A DNA stretch of 64,000 nt. It comes from Sulfurospirillum arsenophilum NBRC 109478 (GTDB lineage: Bacteria; Campylobacterota; Campylobacteria; Campylobacterales; Sulfurospirillaceae). Where the stretch lies: assembly GCF_000813345.1 (NCBI RefSeq), contig NZ_BBQF01000001.1, positions 124,001 to 188,000 on the forward strand, given 5' to 3'. Below the pieces are notes generated by a model. The model was not told the origin of the DNA. It worked only from the letters and a program-made list of their open reading frames with translations, and searched no databases. This document shows positions 26,341 through 36,047 of this stretch, piece by piece (the first letter of the stretch is position 1; each line of letters starts with the position of its first letter). Made by a program: the position numbers and the translations under genes.

Positions 26341-26712
26341 ATGAGCGAACAGATCAAAACATTGTTTGAAGAACATGACATCAAGTTTACAACCGCACGT
26401 TCCTCCATCTTAGAAGTGCTTAAAGAGGCGCATCATCCCATGAACTATGAACAGATTAAAGAGAAGATGAGTATTGCAATGGATAAAGCAACGTTTTACC
26501 GCAACATCGCCAAGTTTGAAGAATCGGGGATGGTGCATAAGTTTGAAGCCGATGATCGCAAGTGGTATTTTGAACTCTCTAGCACCACCCACGCCCATTT
26601 TATTTGTGAGCATTGCCATAAAATTACCTGTATGGAAGTTGATTTAGGCAAAGTCGAGGGCGAGGTTAAAAGCATTGTATTAAAGGGCACATGTAAGGAG
26701 TGTCACATATGA
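26341..26712 (+). CDS. Fur-family metalloregulator, probably Zur-like
   Basis: A 123-residue repressor, slightly short for Fur (about 150). The N-terminal winged helix (FTTARSSILEVLKEAHHPM, recognition helix MDKATFYRNIAKFEE) is followed by HAHFICEHCHKI and ends KGTCKECHI, giving the two Cys-x2-Cys pairs of the structural zinc site. The C-terminus stops right after the second pair. Being divergent from a zinc-type ABC operon across a dyad suggests zinc control, though Fur and PerR roles are not excluded. ATG at 26341 follows GAGGG. It overlaps the lipoprotein gene (ATGA). Confidence 0.85.
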   Translation: MSEQIKTLFEEHDIKFTTARSSILEVLKEAHHPMNYEQIKEKMSIAMDKATFYRNIAKFEESGMVHKFEADDRKWYFELSSTTHAHFICEHCHKITCMEVDLGKVEGEVKSIVLKGTCKECHI

Positions 26713-27191
26713 AAATAGTTTTACATGTAAGCTTTTTGATGCTACTTTTTTTGAGTGGTTGTGCCACAAAGCAGGAGATTACCTCTTCCGAAACGTATGT
26801 GATTACGATTAAAAATAAGCAGATGGCACTTTCAGATACGGGCTTTATCAATCAAGGCAAGGACTATACCAATGTGCAAATTTTCTCAGCGGGCAGTGTG
26901 CTTTTCAACCTCGAAATGATGGGAAACAACATCTGTTTGGATGGGAGATGTATGGATAAACTTGCCTTTAATCAGCAGTTCTTTCAAGAAGAGCATTATG
27001 CCAAATTGATGCAAGAGATCATTGCAAAACAACCCATCTATGAAGGGAAAAATTTGCATCAAACCAGTAATGGTTTTGATCAAGAGTTGGAGCTTCCCAA
27101 TAGCCATCTTATTTATAAAGTTGAAGGATCAAACTTAACTTTTAGAGATACGAAAAATGGCATTTTAATGCGATTAAAACAATTACCATAA
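26709..27191 (+). CDS. Putative lipoprotein of unknown function
   Basis: A 160-residue protein with a lipoprotein signal: hydrophobic helix then lipobox LSGC, giving a lipid-modified Cys near residue 17. The mature part has SNGFDQELELPNSHLIYKVEGSNLTF, a beta-rich look, and two Cys (ICLDGRC) that could form a disulfide. It resembles lipoproteins of Campylobacterota with no assigned role. The ATG at 26709 overlaps the stop of the Fur-family gene, and AAGGAG lies eight bases upstream, so it is probably in the same metal-controlled operon; a role in metal handling is only inference. Confidence 0.72.
   Translation: MKIVLHVSFLMLLFLSGCATKQEITSSETYVITIKNKQMALSDTGFINQGKDYTNVQIFSAGSVLFNLEMMGNNICLDGRCMDKLAFNQQFFQEEHYAKLMQEIIAKQPIYEGKNLHQTSNGFDQELELPNSHLIYKVEGSNLTFRDTKNGILMRLKQLP
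26721..26730. repeat. Iterated palindrome copy 9
   Basis: In the lipoprotein signal peptide, read TTA-CAT-GTA (L-H-V-S). A near-copy CACATGTAAG lies 33 bases upstream at 26688. Confidence 0.9.
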
Positions 27192-27200
27192 AGGAAGAAT

Positions 27201-28043
27201 ATGAAATTTGTTGGAGCGCATGTCAGTGCGAGTGGCGGGGTTTTTAATGCTCCGATTAATGCCACAAAAATTGGAGCAAAAGCTTTTGCACTTTTTACGA
27301 AAAATCAGCGCCAATGGGAAGGAAAATCTCTGACTCAAGGAGAAATAGATCGCTTTAAAGCCGAGTTAGAGAAAGCGGAGATTTTACCCAAACATGTTTT
27401 ACCCCATGACAGCTATCTTATTAATCTTGGTCATCCTGAGCTTGAAGCGCGCGAAAAATCATTGAATGCCTTTTTAGATGAGGTACAACGTTGTGAAGCT
27501 TTAGGGCTTGATAAGCTCAATTTCCACCCTGGTAGCCATTTAAAACAGATAGGCGAAGAGGCCTGTTTGGAGCTCATTAGTTCATCAATGAACGAAGTGT
27601 TACGCCAAACAAATGGTGTCACACTTGTTGTTGAGAACACAGCAGGTCAAGGAAGCAATATGGGTTACAAAATGGAACACTTAGGCTACCTTATGGATAA
27701 TTCCATCGATAAAGAGCGTGTAGGGGTTTGCATCGATACCTGCCATCTGTTTACCTCAGGTTACGATATTAGGAGTGAAGATGCCTATAGGCAAACGATG
27801 GAAAAATTTGCTACAATCGTCGGATTTAAGTATCTTAAAGGAATGCATCTTAATGATTCTAAGCCTGATTTGGGTGCTCGCGTCGATAGACATGATTCTA
27901 TCGGCAAGGGAAAATTAGGAGTAGAACCATTTAGATTTATCATGAATGATAAACGTATGGATGACATCCCTTTAGTGCTTGAAACCATCGATGATTCAAT
28001 ATGGGCAGAAGAAATTGCGCTGCTTTATAGTCTTATCAACTAA
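27201..28043 (+). CDS. nfo: Endonuclease IV (AP endonuclease)
   Basis: A 280-residue zinc enzyme of base-excision repair, full length. It begins [13 protein letters not shown] and holds the metal ligands in order: [34 protein letters not shown] (Glu), [19 protein letters not shown] and HDSIGKG. It cuts DNA 5' to abasic sites. AAGGAAG precedes the ATG and the gap from the lipoprotein gene is nine bases. FadL homologue follows 19 bases later, so it may be part of a longer transcript. Confidence 0.95.
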   Translation: MKFVGAHVSASGGVFNAPINATKIGAKAFALFTKNQRQWEGKSLTQGEIDRFKAELEKAEILPKHVLPHDSYLINLGHPELEAREKSLNAFLDEVQRCEALGLDKLNFHPGSHLKQIGEEACLELISSSMNEVLRQTNGVTLVVENTAGQGSNMGYKMEHLGYLMDNSIDKERVGVCIDTCHLFTSGYDIRSEDAYRQTMEKFATIVGFKYLKGMHLNDSKPDLGARVDRHDSIGKGKLGVEPFRFIMNDKRMDDIPLVLETIDDSIWAEEIALLYSLIN

Positions 28044-28062
28044 AAAATTCTAAGGAATATAG

Positions 28063-29304
28063 ATGAAACAAACGGTAAGAGTAGCCACGTTACTAAGTCT
28101 TAGTGCGGCGACATTGCTAGCTTCAGGATACCGTATCCCTGAGCAATCTTTAAACTCAGTAGCACTAAGTGCCGCTTATGTCGCAGGAGCAAATGGCGCA
28201 GATGCCAGTTATTATAACCCTGCAAATATGTCTTTTATGGAAAATGGCGCTTTTACTGAAGTTGCAATGACTTATATTAATTTGCCAAAGGTGAATTATA
28301 CAGCTGCGGGAGCAACTCCTGCTGGAAATGCTAATGGCGATTCTAAAGAAGAACAATTTTTGATGCCAAACTTGCATTATGTTTCACCTAAAATGGGTGA
28401 TTGGAGATACGGCCTCTCCATCACTGCCCCTGCAGGTCTTTCTAAACGTTGGGATGAATCATACCAAATGCGAACGAGCGAGGAATTTACACTCAAAGTG
28501 ATTGAAGTCAATCCAACAGTAAGTTATTTAGTGACTGATCAATTTTCACTAGGTTTTGGATTAAGAGGTGTTTATACAGATGGTGTTGTAAAAAGTAATG
28601 CAGGGACAGCTACTAGAGATTTAACGGGAGATTCAATTGATTTTGGTTATAACCTTGCGATGAGTTATAAGCCAATTAAAGACTTGACATTTTCAGCAAC
28701 ATATCGTTCTAAAGTAGATTTAACCGTTGAAGGTGAAGCAACACTAGTTCATCCATTAATTGCTGGAGGAAGATATAGCGGAGGTGCTTCGGTTACTATA
28801 CCGTTACCAGCCTCCTTGGCATTGGCTACAGCTTATACAATGGATAAAACAACCGTTGAATTTGTATTTGAGAGAACCTATTGGTCAAGTTACAAAGAGT
28901 TAGATTTTAATTATGATTCAACACTCTCAACTACAGGGGGAACATCAAGTCCATATGCTGTATTTGATAGCCCAAGACCAAAAAACTGGAAAGATGTTAA
29001 TGCGTATCGCATAGGTATTTCACATCAATACAGTGATGCTTTAAAATTAATGGCAGGTTTTGCGATTGATAAAACGCCAGTTCCAGATAGTACACTTGGT
29101 TTTGAACTACCAGATTCGGATGCAAAGCTTTATTCTGTGGGTTTTGAGTACAAACTTTCACAAAATCTTAAAGTGGGGTTAGCATATTTGTATGACGATA
29201 AAGAAGAAAGATCAGTTACAAATACAAGTTCATCAGCACCATCGGGTACCTTTACAGATTCTTCAGCCCATCTTTTGACTGCATCTTTTAAATATAAGTT
29301 CTAA
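28063..29304 (+). CDS. FadL/OmpP1-family outer-membrane transport protein
   Basis: A 413-residue outer-membrane beta-barrel with a signal peptide (ending LLASG near residue 22). The N-terminal hatch has the family pattern YRIPEQSLNSVALSAAYVAG followed by ADASYYNPANMSF, and the protein ends with an aromatic residue (SFKYKF) as barrels do. FadL-type channels let long-chain fatty acids or other hydrophobic compounds cross the outer membrane. It is two bases from an acyl-CoA-ligase-type gene, which supports fatty-acid uptake, although hydrocarbons are also possible. Confidence 0.9.
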   Translation: MKQTVRVATLLSLSAATLLASGYRIPEQSLNSVALSAAYVAGANGADASYYNPANMSFMENGAFTEVAMTYINLPKVNYTAAGATPAGNANGDSKEEQFLMPNLHYVSPKMGDWRYGLSITAPAGLSKRWDESYQMRTSEEFTLKVIEVNPTVSYLVTDQFSLGFGLRGVYTDGVVKSNAGTATRDLTGDSIDFGYNLAMSYKPIKDLTFSATYRSKVDLTVEGEATLVHPLIAGGRYSGGASVTIPLPASLALATAYTMDKTTVEFVFERTYWSSYKELDFNYDSTLSTTGGTSSPYAVFDSPRPKNWKDVNAYRIGISHQYSDALKLMAGFAIDKTPVPDSTLGFELPDSDAKLYSVGFEYKLSQNLKVGLAYLYDDKEERSVTNTSSSAPSGTFTDSSAHLLTASFKYKF

Positions 29305-29306
29305 GA

Positions 29307-30872
29307 ATGTTAAATTATCCGTATCAGAATTTTTATGAGGTCATGGAAGCGAATGTTAAAAATGATCCTAAAAAAACAGCTATTTTTATTGACGATCGTA
29401 AAGTTACGTATGCAAAGCTTAAGCAAAACATCGATACCTTTGCACGTTTTTTAGAATTTAGCGGTATTAAAAGCGGAGACAGAGTTGCTATGATTATTGG
29501 CAACTCTGAAGAGTTTGTTGTCTCGTTATTTGCGATTACGAAGATTGGAGCGATAGCTGTACCTCTCAATACTTTTTTGAAAAAAGAAGAGTTTGAGTAC
29601 ATTCTTAATGATTGTGGTGCACGTATGCTTATCTCTTCGGCTTCATTTGCAAATGAGACCAAAAATTTGCTCGATACAACTAAGATTGAAAAAATCGTTT
29701 GGACAGACAAATATCCTTATTTGGATGAACGAAATTATAGCTTTACGGAAATTGATGCCAATTTAGAAACACATGAACGCTTGGCAAAACGACCACATTT
29801 AGATGATCTTGCATGTATTGTGTATACTTCAGGAACTACGGGTAAGCCTAAAGGGGCAATGCTTAGTTATCGAAACTTTTTTTCCAATGCTATCGCTGGG
29901 GCTGAGTCCTTTCAAGTTACATGTAAAGATCGTTTTATTGTTTTTTTACCGATGTTTCACTCTTTTACACTTTCTATTATGGTACTTCTTCCGATGTTTA
30001 CCTGCTCAAGTATTGTCATTGTTCGCTCCGTTTTCCCATTTGCGAATGTCCTAAAACAGACGTTGTTAAAACAAGTGACCATCTTTTTGGGTGTACCTAC
30101 CCTTTACAATGCACTTTTAAAAGCAAAGATTCCTTGGTATTTTATGTGGTTTAATAAAGTACGCATTTTTATCTCTGGTAGTGCACCACTCAGTGAACAA
30201 GCATTGCATGATTTTAATGCTAAATTTAAAAAAGCGACACTGTTAGAAGGCTATGGACTAAGTGAGTGTTCACCTGCTGTTTCAGTTAATCGACTTGAGC
30301 GACAAAAAGCGCTCTCTGTAGGATTACCACTACCAAGTTATGAAGTGAAAATTGTCAATGAAGAGATGATGGAAGTTAAAACTGGCGAGGTTGGTGAGAT
30401 TATGGTAAAAGGTGATTGTGTCATGCAAGGTTATCTTAACTATGCAGATTCAACCGATGAGACTATTATCAATGGCTGGCTTTTGACGGGTGATTTGGGT
30501 AAAAAAGATGAAGATGGCTTTATTTATATTGTGGATCGCAAAAAAGATTTGATTATTTCCAAAGGGATTAATATTTATCCTAGAGAAATTGAAGAGGTTA
30601 TTTATAAGTACGATGGCGTCGATGCTGTAGCGGTTATTGGAATCAAAGATGAAACAAAAGATGAAGATGTACTAGCATTTATTCAACCCAAAGAAGGTGT
30701 AGAGCTTCAAGAGATGGAATTACGTCACTATCTTAAGAAGCATTTGGCGAATTTCAAATTACCAAAGCATATTTACTTTGTAGAAGAGCTTCCAAAGAAT
30801 GCAACGGGTAAAGTTTTAAAGCGTGTATTGAAGGAAAAAGTACAAACAGGCGGATTATTACGTAAAAAATAG
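29307..30872 (+). CDS. AMP-dependent acyl-CoA ligase (FadD type)
   Basis: A 521-residue adenylate-forming enzyme: P-loop-like YTSGTTGKPKGAML near residue 171, GYGLSECSP (adenine site), TGDLGKKDEDGFIYIVDRKKDLI (hinge and catalytic Asp/Arg) and the C-terminal Lys in PKNATGKVLKR. It would activate a carboxylic acid, most likely a fatty acid imported by the adjacent FadL homologue, to the CoA thioester. No beta-oxidation genes are in the window, so the product may go into phospholipids. One palindrome lies in frame. Confidence 0.88.
   Translation: MLNYPYQNFYEVMEANVKNDPKKTAIFIDDRKVTYAKLKQNIDTFARFLEFSGIKSGDRVAMIIGNSEEFVVSLFAITKIGAIAVPLNTFLKKEEFEYILNDCGARMLISSASFANETKNLLDTTKIEKIVWTDKYPYLDERNYSFTEIDANLETHERLAKRPHLDDLACIVYTSGTTGKPKGAMLSYRNFFSNAIAGAESFQVTCKDRFIVFLPMFHSFTLSIMVLLPMFTCSSIVIVRSVFPFANVLKQTLLKQVTIFLGVPTLYNALLKAKIPWYFMWFNKVRIFISGSAPLSEQALHDFNAKFKKATLLEGYGLSECSPAVSVNRLERQKALSVGLPLPSYEVKIVNEEMMEVKTGEVGEIMVKGDCVMQGYLNYADSTDETIINGWLLTGDLGKKDEDGFIYIVDRKKDLIISKGINIYPREIEEVIYKYDGVDAVAVIGIKDETKDEDVLAFIQPKEGVELQEMELRHYLKKHLANFKLPKHIYFVEELPKNATGKVLKRVLKEKVQTGGLLRKK
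29917..29926. repeat. Iterated palindrome copy 10
   Basis: In the acyl-CoA ligase gene, read GTT-ACA-TGT-AAA (V-T-C-K). Confidence 0.9.
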
Positions 30873-30964
30873 ATATTAACTTTTTAATCAAAGGGTTCTT
30901 TTATCATCATCTTGTCATTATAAGCTACACTATATTTTTTTCACTTGGATTAAAAGGTTTCGTA

Positions 30965-32698
30965 TTGCAGTATTTGGTAGATTTTTTAGAGAGTAAAACG
31001 GTTCAAACATCACAGATTTATGAGCATCTTAAATGTTCTATTGACGAAGCAAAATTTTTACAAATGATGACCAAAGAGTACGTCCTAGGTAGTGTTGATA
31101 TGGGTGTTGCCGATGGTTTGATAAAGCTTTTTGGCGATAAAAAATATGCTCATTTACAACAGCTTGCATTGGTCAAAGATTTGATTGAACAAGGTTGGAT
31201 TGTTCAAAACAGTTTTCTAAGTTCCAAAGTTATGGATGTCTCAAATTTAGAACTTTTAAACAGCACCGTAACACTAAGTTCAGCTTTTTTAAAACTACTC
31301 GAAGAAGGAACACTCGAAGTAGTGTTACCGGATGTTACGCCTTATGAAGATCATCTTGAATATTTAAAAGATCAATTTTTTCGTATTGAACTTTACCAAA
31401 AACTTAGCCAAACAAAGCACAATGCTACGGAAAATTCACCTAGTATTGGTCGCCTAAAAAATAAACTAGAGCTTTTAGAGAGTCGGATCGTTGAGCGTAT
31501 AAAAGTAACACAAAATGAGATTGTGGTCGAGAATATTTTTAAAGAGAACGAGTTGAGTGCCAAAGAACAGCTCATTTTCTTAGCACTTCTCAAAGAAGAG
31601 TATGCAGGAGAGTTTGAAAGTCTCCGTGATATGAATACTCTTATAAGTCTTATTAGCGTCGATGACTATGAGAAGATCAAAAATCGTTCTTTATTGGAAG
31701 AGGGCTCAAAGTTGATCGAAAATCTCATTATTGACTACGATGAGATGCTGAGCACCTTTGGTGGCGTAACGCGAAGTTTTTTCATCTCTGAAGAGATTTT
31801 GCAAAAGATCATGCACCCCAATAAAGAGAAAAAAAGCAAGAAAATAAAGCTCGATATGCTTATTGGCGAACAAGAACTTTTTGAACTGATCGATCCTAAG
31901 ACCAATTTAGATGATGTGATTTTGCACCCAAAAACCAAAGAAGTACTCGATAATTTACTAAAACAAATTGATAAAAATGTTGTGAAGCTACTGCGTGAAT
32001 GGGGTATCAAAGAGCGTCGTAGTGGCATTGATGCGAAGATTATTCTTTACGGCCCTCCTGGAACTGGTAAAACAATGACCGCCCTTTCGTTAGCTAAGTC
32101 GATGAAAAAAAGAGTGCTTAGTTTTGATTGTTCAAAGATTCTTTCCAAATATGTGGGTGAGAGTGAAAAAAATGTGCGTAATATTTTTGATACGTATAAA
32201 GAGCTATGCAAAAAAACGAAAAGTGAACCTTTATTGCTTCTTAATGAAGCGGATCAGTTTTTAAGCGCACGCTCAACCGATAGTGGAGCAAGTGCAGATA
32301 AAATGCACAATCAGATGCAAAATATCTTTTTAGAGCAAATTGAGCGTTTCGACGGACTACTTATTGCAACAACAAACCTTTTAGAGACGATTGACCCTGC
32401 TTTTTCAAGACGTTTTGATTATAAAATCGCTTTTGAAAAACCTGATTTGAAACAACGCATTGCACTTTGGAAAAAGCTGTTACCTGAAAATGCTACGTAT
32501 GAAGAAGGGTTGGATGTTGAAAAGTTAGCCTCGTATCCACTTACGGGTGGACAAATCAAAGTAGTGCTTAAAAATACTGCTTTAAAAGTGGCTACGAAAG
32601 CAAAACCGCTCTTTACATTTGAAGATTTTAAACTCTCAATTGATCGCGAAACCAAAGGTGCATTTGGTGATGCGAAATCCGTTGGATTTATGAATTAA
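30965..32698 (+). CDS. AAA-family ATPase with uncharacterised N-terminal region
   Basis: A 577-residue protein. Residues 1-310 are mainly helical and match no family I know. The C-terminal AAA module has Walker A GPPGTGKT (363-370), a Walker-B strand LLLLNEAD in which N427 replaces the usual Asp while E428 is kept, a sensor-1-like ATTNLLETID and an arginine-finger-type SRRFDYKI. The FtsH/Spastin-like ordering suggests a hexameric remodeller; no protease motif (HEXXH) is present. The start is a TTG at 30965 with AAAGG eight bases before it. Function unknown. Confidence 0.82.
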   Translation: MQYLVDFLESKTVQTSQIYEHLKCSIDEAKFLQMMTKEYVLGSVDMGVADGLIKLFGDKKYAHLQQLALVKDLIEQGWIVQNSFLSSKVMDVSNLELLNSTVTLSSAFLKLLEEGTLEVVLPDVTPYEDHLEYLKDQFFRIELYQKLSQTKHNATENSPSIGRLKNKLELLESRIVERIKVTQNEIVVENIFKENELSAKEQLIFLALLKEEYAGEFESLRDMNTLISLISVDDYEKIKNRSLLEEGSKLIENLIIDYDEMLSTFGGVTRSFFISEEILQKIMHPNKEKKSKKIKLDMLIGEQELFELIDPKTNLDDVILHPKTKEVLDNLLKQIDKNVVKLLREWGIKERRSGIDAKIILYGPPGTGKTMTALSLAKSMKKRVLSFDCSKILSKYVGESEKNVRNIFDTYKELCKKTKSEPLLLLNEADQFLSARSTDSGASADKMHNQMQNIFLEQIERFDGLLIATTNLLETIDPAFSRRFDYKIAFEKPDLKQRIALWKKLLPENATYEEGLDVEKLASYPLTGGQIKVVLKNTALKVATKAKPLFTFEDFKLSIDRETKGAFGDAKSVGFMN

Positions 32699-32718
32699 AA
32701 GCTTTAAACAAGCCTTTT

Positions 32719-32745
32719 TGAGTACTTTACATGTAAAAGTACTCA
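32719..32745 (+). terminator. Hairpin after the AAA ATPase, built around the palindrome
   Basis: TGAGTACTTT (32719-32728) pairs with AAAGTACTCA (32736-32745), with the palindrome core ACATGTA in the loop. A T-run does not follow. Probably stabilises or ends the ATPase transcript before the nuo operon. Confidence 0.5.
32727..32736. repeat. Iterated palindrome copy 11
   Basis: Intergenic, in the hairpin at 32719-32745. Extends to TTTACATGTAAA (32726-32737). Confidence 0.9.
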
Positions 32746-32859
32746 GATGGATTTGTTGTGAACCTATAGATTTTGCCTCGTTAGTGGCAAGCTTAAGCAC
32801 CCTAGTGTTAACGTAGCTTTTTCACAGAAACTGCGTTTTTGGCTCTGCTCAAATAGTGT

Positions 32860-32867
32860 TATAAAAT
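32860..32867 (+). promoter_or_regulatory. Candidate -10 region for the nuo operon
   Basis: TATAAAAT (32860-32867) is preceded by a weak TTGGCT 15 bases upstream. It lies just before the ribosome site GAAGGA and would give a short leader if NuoA starts at 32884. The rest of the 180-base spacer shows only small GCTTAAGC-type symmetries. Confidence 0.35.
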
Positions 32868-32883
32868 GAATGAAGGAATGATG

Positions 32884-33282
32884 ATGACCCCTTTGTCACA
32901 CATGGATTTTGCACATCCTTATTTTGGAGCTTTTTTTCTCCTTGTCTTTGGTGCCGTTGTGTTTTACGGTATTACTGTTCTAGCACGTGTTGTCAGTCGC
33001 AGCATGTCACGTTTGGATACTGAAAAACTAAAACTCAGCATTTACGAGTGTGGACCTGAAGTGACCAAACAGCCCAATAAAATTTCTGCACATTTTTACC
33101 TTTTTGCAGTTTTATTTATTTTGTTTGATGTGGAGATTATCTTTATGTTTCCATGGGCGGTGGATTTTAAAGTTCTGGGAATGTTTGGTTTTGTCGAGAT
33201 GATTTTATTTGTCATCATTTTAACCATTGGTTTTGTATACGCATGGAAAAAAGGAGCGCTCGAATGGCACAGCATAAGATAA
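32884..33282 (+). CDS. nuoA: Complex I subunit NuoA
   Basis: A 132-residue three-helix membrane subunit of respiratory complex [12 protein letters not shown] and [16 protein letters not shown] are family signatures. Several ATGs crowd the start (32866, 32878, 32881, 32884); I prefer 32884 because GAAGGA sits six bases before it. It heads the operon and overlaps nuoB by about 19 bases. It helps form the quinone-facing junction between membrane and peripheral arms. Confidence 0.93.
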   Translation: MTPLSHMDFAHPYFGAFFLLVFGAVVFYGITVLARVVSRSMSRLDTEKLKLSIYECGPEVTKQPNKISAHFYLFAVLFILFDVEIIFMFPWAVDFKVLGMFGFVEMILFVIILTIGFVYAWKKGALEWHSIR

Positions 33283-33773
33283 ATTACCTTCAAGAAGCAG
33301 GACTTCCTGTGGCACTGACCACAGTCGATAAACTGGTTCAATGGGGTAGAAGTAACTCGTTGTGGCCACTTACTTACGGACTTGCCTGTTGTGCGATTGA
33401 GATGATGGCAACGGGTGCGAGTCGTTATGACTTTGACCGTTTTGGAACCATTTTTAGAGCGAGTCCTAGACAAGCGGACGTTATCGTCATTGCAGGAACA
33501 CTCACTAAAAAACATGCCCCTTTTATGCGTCGCCTTTACGATCAAATGCCTGATCCAAAGTGGGTCATCAGTATGGGAAGTTGTGCCAATACAGGCGGTA
33601 TGTTTAACACCTATGCAACCGTTCAAGGAGCTGATCGCATCGTGCCTGTGGATATTTATCTTCCAGGTTGCGCGCCACGTCCTGAAACCCTTCAATACGC
33701 ACTTATGCTTCTTCAAAAGAAAATTCGAACCGAGAAAGCATCACGCAGATTAGAACCTAAAAGGTTGGTATGA
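33264..33773 (+). CDS. nuoB: Complex I subunit NuoB
   Basis: A 169-residue peripheral-arm subunit carrying the terminal 4Fe-4S cluster N2: the tandem Cys in [12 protein letters not shown], then [10 protein letters not shown] and [10 protein letters not shown]2 hands electrons to the quinone. ATG at 33264 is chosen (AAGGAG upstream, MAQHKINYL); the longer frame from 33243 lies within nuoA. The following nuoC overlaps the stop codon. Confidence 0.95.
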   Translation: MAQHKINYLQEAGLPVALTTVDKLVQWGRSNSLWPLTYGLACCAIEMMATGASRYDFDRFGTIFRASPRQADVIVIAGTLTKKHAPFMRRLYDQMPDPKWVISMGSCANTGGMFNTYATVQGADRIVPVDIYLPGCAPRPETLQYALMLLQKKIRTEKASRRLEPKRLV

Positions 33774-34570
33774 TGAGAAGTTACAGCGATAAACAAAATG
33801 TTCAAAAAAAGCCTTATTACAGCGACCGTTTTTGGGTAGCTCCACAAATTTCTAAAGAAGCCGTGGAGAGCGATGAAATTTTTGCAAACGATTTAGCTGT
33901 TTTGAAAGCAAAATTTGAGATTAAAGAAGCATATATTCAAAAAGGGCAATTGGTTGTTTATATAGACCCAAAAGATAATGTGAATGTGTTGCAAACGCTT
34001 AGGGATGAACTCTCTTATAACTTTTTAAGCGAACACAGTGCGATTGATTGGTTGGCAAAACGTGGTGAATTTGAAATTTTTTACCAACTGCTTTCGACTT
34101 CTAAACATAAACGTCTTCGTGTGAAATGTTTCATCAAAGAGAAAGAAATACTTAAAAGTGTGACAGGCCTTTACAACAGTGCAAACTGGGCAGAACGTGA
34201 AATGTATGATATGTTCGGTGTCATCATCAGCGGACATCCGTATATGAAACGTCTTCTAATGCCCGATGACTGGTATGATCATCCCCTTCGTAAAACCTAT
34301 CCGCTCCATGGTGATGAGGTTGCTCAATGGTATGAAATCGATAAGATTTTTGGCAAAGAGTACCGCGATATCATAGGACCTGAAGAGAGAGACAGTGCGC
34401 GTGTTGATGTGAGTGATACCTATCGTTTTGCACATATTAACCATGAAGTTCCTTTTGGAGCACCTGCAAGCAGTGAAAAAACAATCACCGATTACCAAGA
34501 AGAGGGTGGTGTATTTATCGTGAAAAAACTCAAAAAAGAAGATGCTAAAATCTTGAAAGAGAGATACTAA
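33770..34570 (+). CDS. nuoC: Complex I subunit NuoC
   Basis: A 266-residue peripheral-arm subunit of the 30-kDa class. The family block [30 protein letters not shown] and [13 protein letters not shown] is clear near residues 145-185. Separate from nuoD, as in Campylobacter, where Escherichia coli has a fused NuoCD. It is longer than many 30-kDa subunits at the N-terminus. Starts within the nuoB stop (ATGA). Confidence 0.93.
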   Translation: MMRSYSDKQNVQKKPYYSDRFWVAPQISKEAVESDEIFANDLAVLKAKFEIKEAYIQKGQLVVYIDPKDNVNVLQTLRDELSYNFLSEHSAIDWLAKRGEFEIFYQLLSTSKHKRLRVKCFIKEKEILKSVTGLYNSANWAEREMYDMFGVIISGHPYMKRLLMPDDWYDHPLRKTYPLHGDEVAQWYEIDKIFGKEYRDIIGPEERDSARVDVSDTYRFAHINHEVPFGAPASSEKTITDYQEEGGVFIVKKLKKEDAKILKERY

Positions 34571-34572
34571 TC

Positions 34573-35799
34573 ATGCAAAAAGTCAACAGACTTAAACCCT
34601 TTTTTGAAAATGTGGTCTTTGAACGTGAAGACAACCACATGATCGTTAACTTTGGACCACAGCATCCTAGTTCTCATGGACAGTTACGTCTGATTTTGGA
34701 ACTTGATGGTGAGAAGGTTAGCAAAGCAACCCCTGATATCGGTTATTTGCACCGTGGTATGGAAAAAATGGCTGAGAATATGATCTACAATGAGTTCTTG
34801 CCAACGACTGATAGAATGGATTACATCGCTGCGAGTGCAAACAACTACGGTTTTGCTTTAGCGGTTGAGACACTCATCGGTCTTGAAGTTCCAAGACGTG
34901 CCAAAGTGATTCGTATGATGCTTTTAGAGCTTAACCGCATCTCTTCACACCTTTTCTGGCTTGCAACGCACGCACTTGACGTTGGAGCGATGACCATTTT
35001 CCTTTATGCGTTTAGAGAAAGAGAATACACGCTTGATTTGATTGAGGATTATTGTGGAGCACGTTTAACACACTCTTCGGTGAGAATTGGTGGTGTGCCT
35101 CTTGATCTCCCAAAAGGGTGGATTGAAGGACTCAATAAATTTATCAATCATCTACCGATTGACATTGCAGATTACGAGGGTTTACTAGATCAAAATCGTA
35201 TCTGGAAAATGCGTTTGGAAGATGTGGGTGTGGTAACGCCTGAGCAAGCGCAAAGTTGGGGATGTAGTGGTCCGATGCTAAGAGGTTCGGGCATTGCGTG
35301 GGATATTCGTAAAGAAGAGCCGTATGAACTCTATGATGAAGTTGAGTTTGATGTCCCCGTCAGTACCACCTGCGATAGTTACGGAAGGTATAAACTGCAT
35401 ATGGAAGAGATGCGCCAAAGCGTTCGCATCCTCAAACAACTCATTCCAATGTATGCGCAAACTTCTCCAGAGATTATCGCGCATGCACCAAGTTATGTGT
35501 CCGCTCCCAAAGAGCAGATTATGACGCAAAACTACTCGTTGATGCAACATTTTGTACTGGTAACGCAAGGTATGCGACCACCCGTAGGTGAAGTGTATGT
35601 TGCAACTGAATCACCCAAAGGTGAGCTTGGTTTTTACATCAACTCCCAAGGTGATCCATACCCGTATAGACTCAAGCTAAGAACACCAAGTTTCTTCCAC
35701 ACTGCTTTCTTACAAGAGTTGTTAGTGGGTGAATATCTTGCCGACGTTGTTGCGATCATTGGTAACGCAAACATCGTCTTTGGCGAAATTGACAGATAG
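34573..35799 (+). CDS. nuoD: Complex I subunit NuoD
   Basis: A 408-residue 49-kDa-class subunit that lines the quinone pocket. Signatures: [15 protein letters not shown] near residue 25 with the quinone-site His, then [12 protein letters not shown] and the C-terminal [15 protein letters not shown] and [19 protein letters not shown]. Follows nuoC after two bases. Confidence 0.95.
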   Translation: MQKVNRLKPFFENVVFEREDNHMIVNFGPQHPSSHGQLRLILELDGEKVSKATPDIGYLHRGMEKMAENMIYNEFLPTTDRMDYIAASANNYGFALAVETLIGLEVPRRAKVIRMMLLELNRISSHLFWLATHALDVGAMTIFLYAFREREYTLDLIEDYCGARLTHSSVRIGGVPLDLPKGWIEGLNKFINHLPIDIADYEGLLDQNRIWKMRLEDVGVVTPEQAQSWGCSGPMLRGSGIAWDIRKEEPYELYDEVEFDVPVSTTCDSYGRYKLHMEEMRQSVRILKQLIPMYAQTSPEIIAHAPSYVSAPKEQIMTQNYSLMQHFVLVTQGMRPPVGEVYVATESPKGELGFYINSQGDPYPYRLKLRTPSFFHTAFLQELLVGEYLADVVAIIGNANIVFGEIDR

Positions 35800-35807
35800 G
35801 AGAGAGA

Positions 35808-36047
35808 ATGCAACGTTATGATTTACGCCATTTAAACGATGATTTTTACGGACGTATGCTTGAGATCATTGATGAAACGGCTTTAGGTGAAGTTTCTATC
35901 TTTATGTTTGAGATCGGTGATTTTTCTCCTATTCAAAAAAGTGCAGACGTTATCAAAGAAGCGGGTTGGACATTGATGAACTCTTTGAAGTTTAATGAAA
36001 CAGACTGGACGATTGTCGTTAAAAAAGTGAAAAGTGAAGTAGCGTGA
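35808..36047 (+). CDS. Small complex I subunit in the NuoE position
   Basis: A 79-residue protein, about half the size of NuoE and without its Cys ligands for a 2Fe-2S cluster. It matches, from memory, the Cj1575c/HP1264 type of Campylobacter and Helicobacter, which takes the place of NuoE. It likely helps dock the electron donor. RBS AGGAGAG precedes the ATG, and the stop overlaps the start of the next gene. Confidence 0.8.
   Translation: MQRYDLRHLNDDFYGRMLEIIDETALGEVSIFMFEIGDFSPIQKSADVIKEAGWTLMNSLKFNETDWTIVVKKVKSEVA

Noticed and set aside
33096-33716. A 206-codon open frame antisense to nuoA/nuoB
   Set aside because: It covers two highly conserved genes on the other strand, and its translation is a run of Thr, His and Cys with no fold-like pattern.
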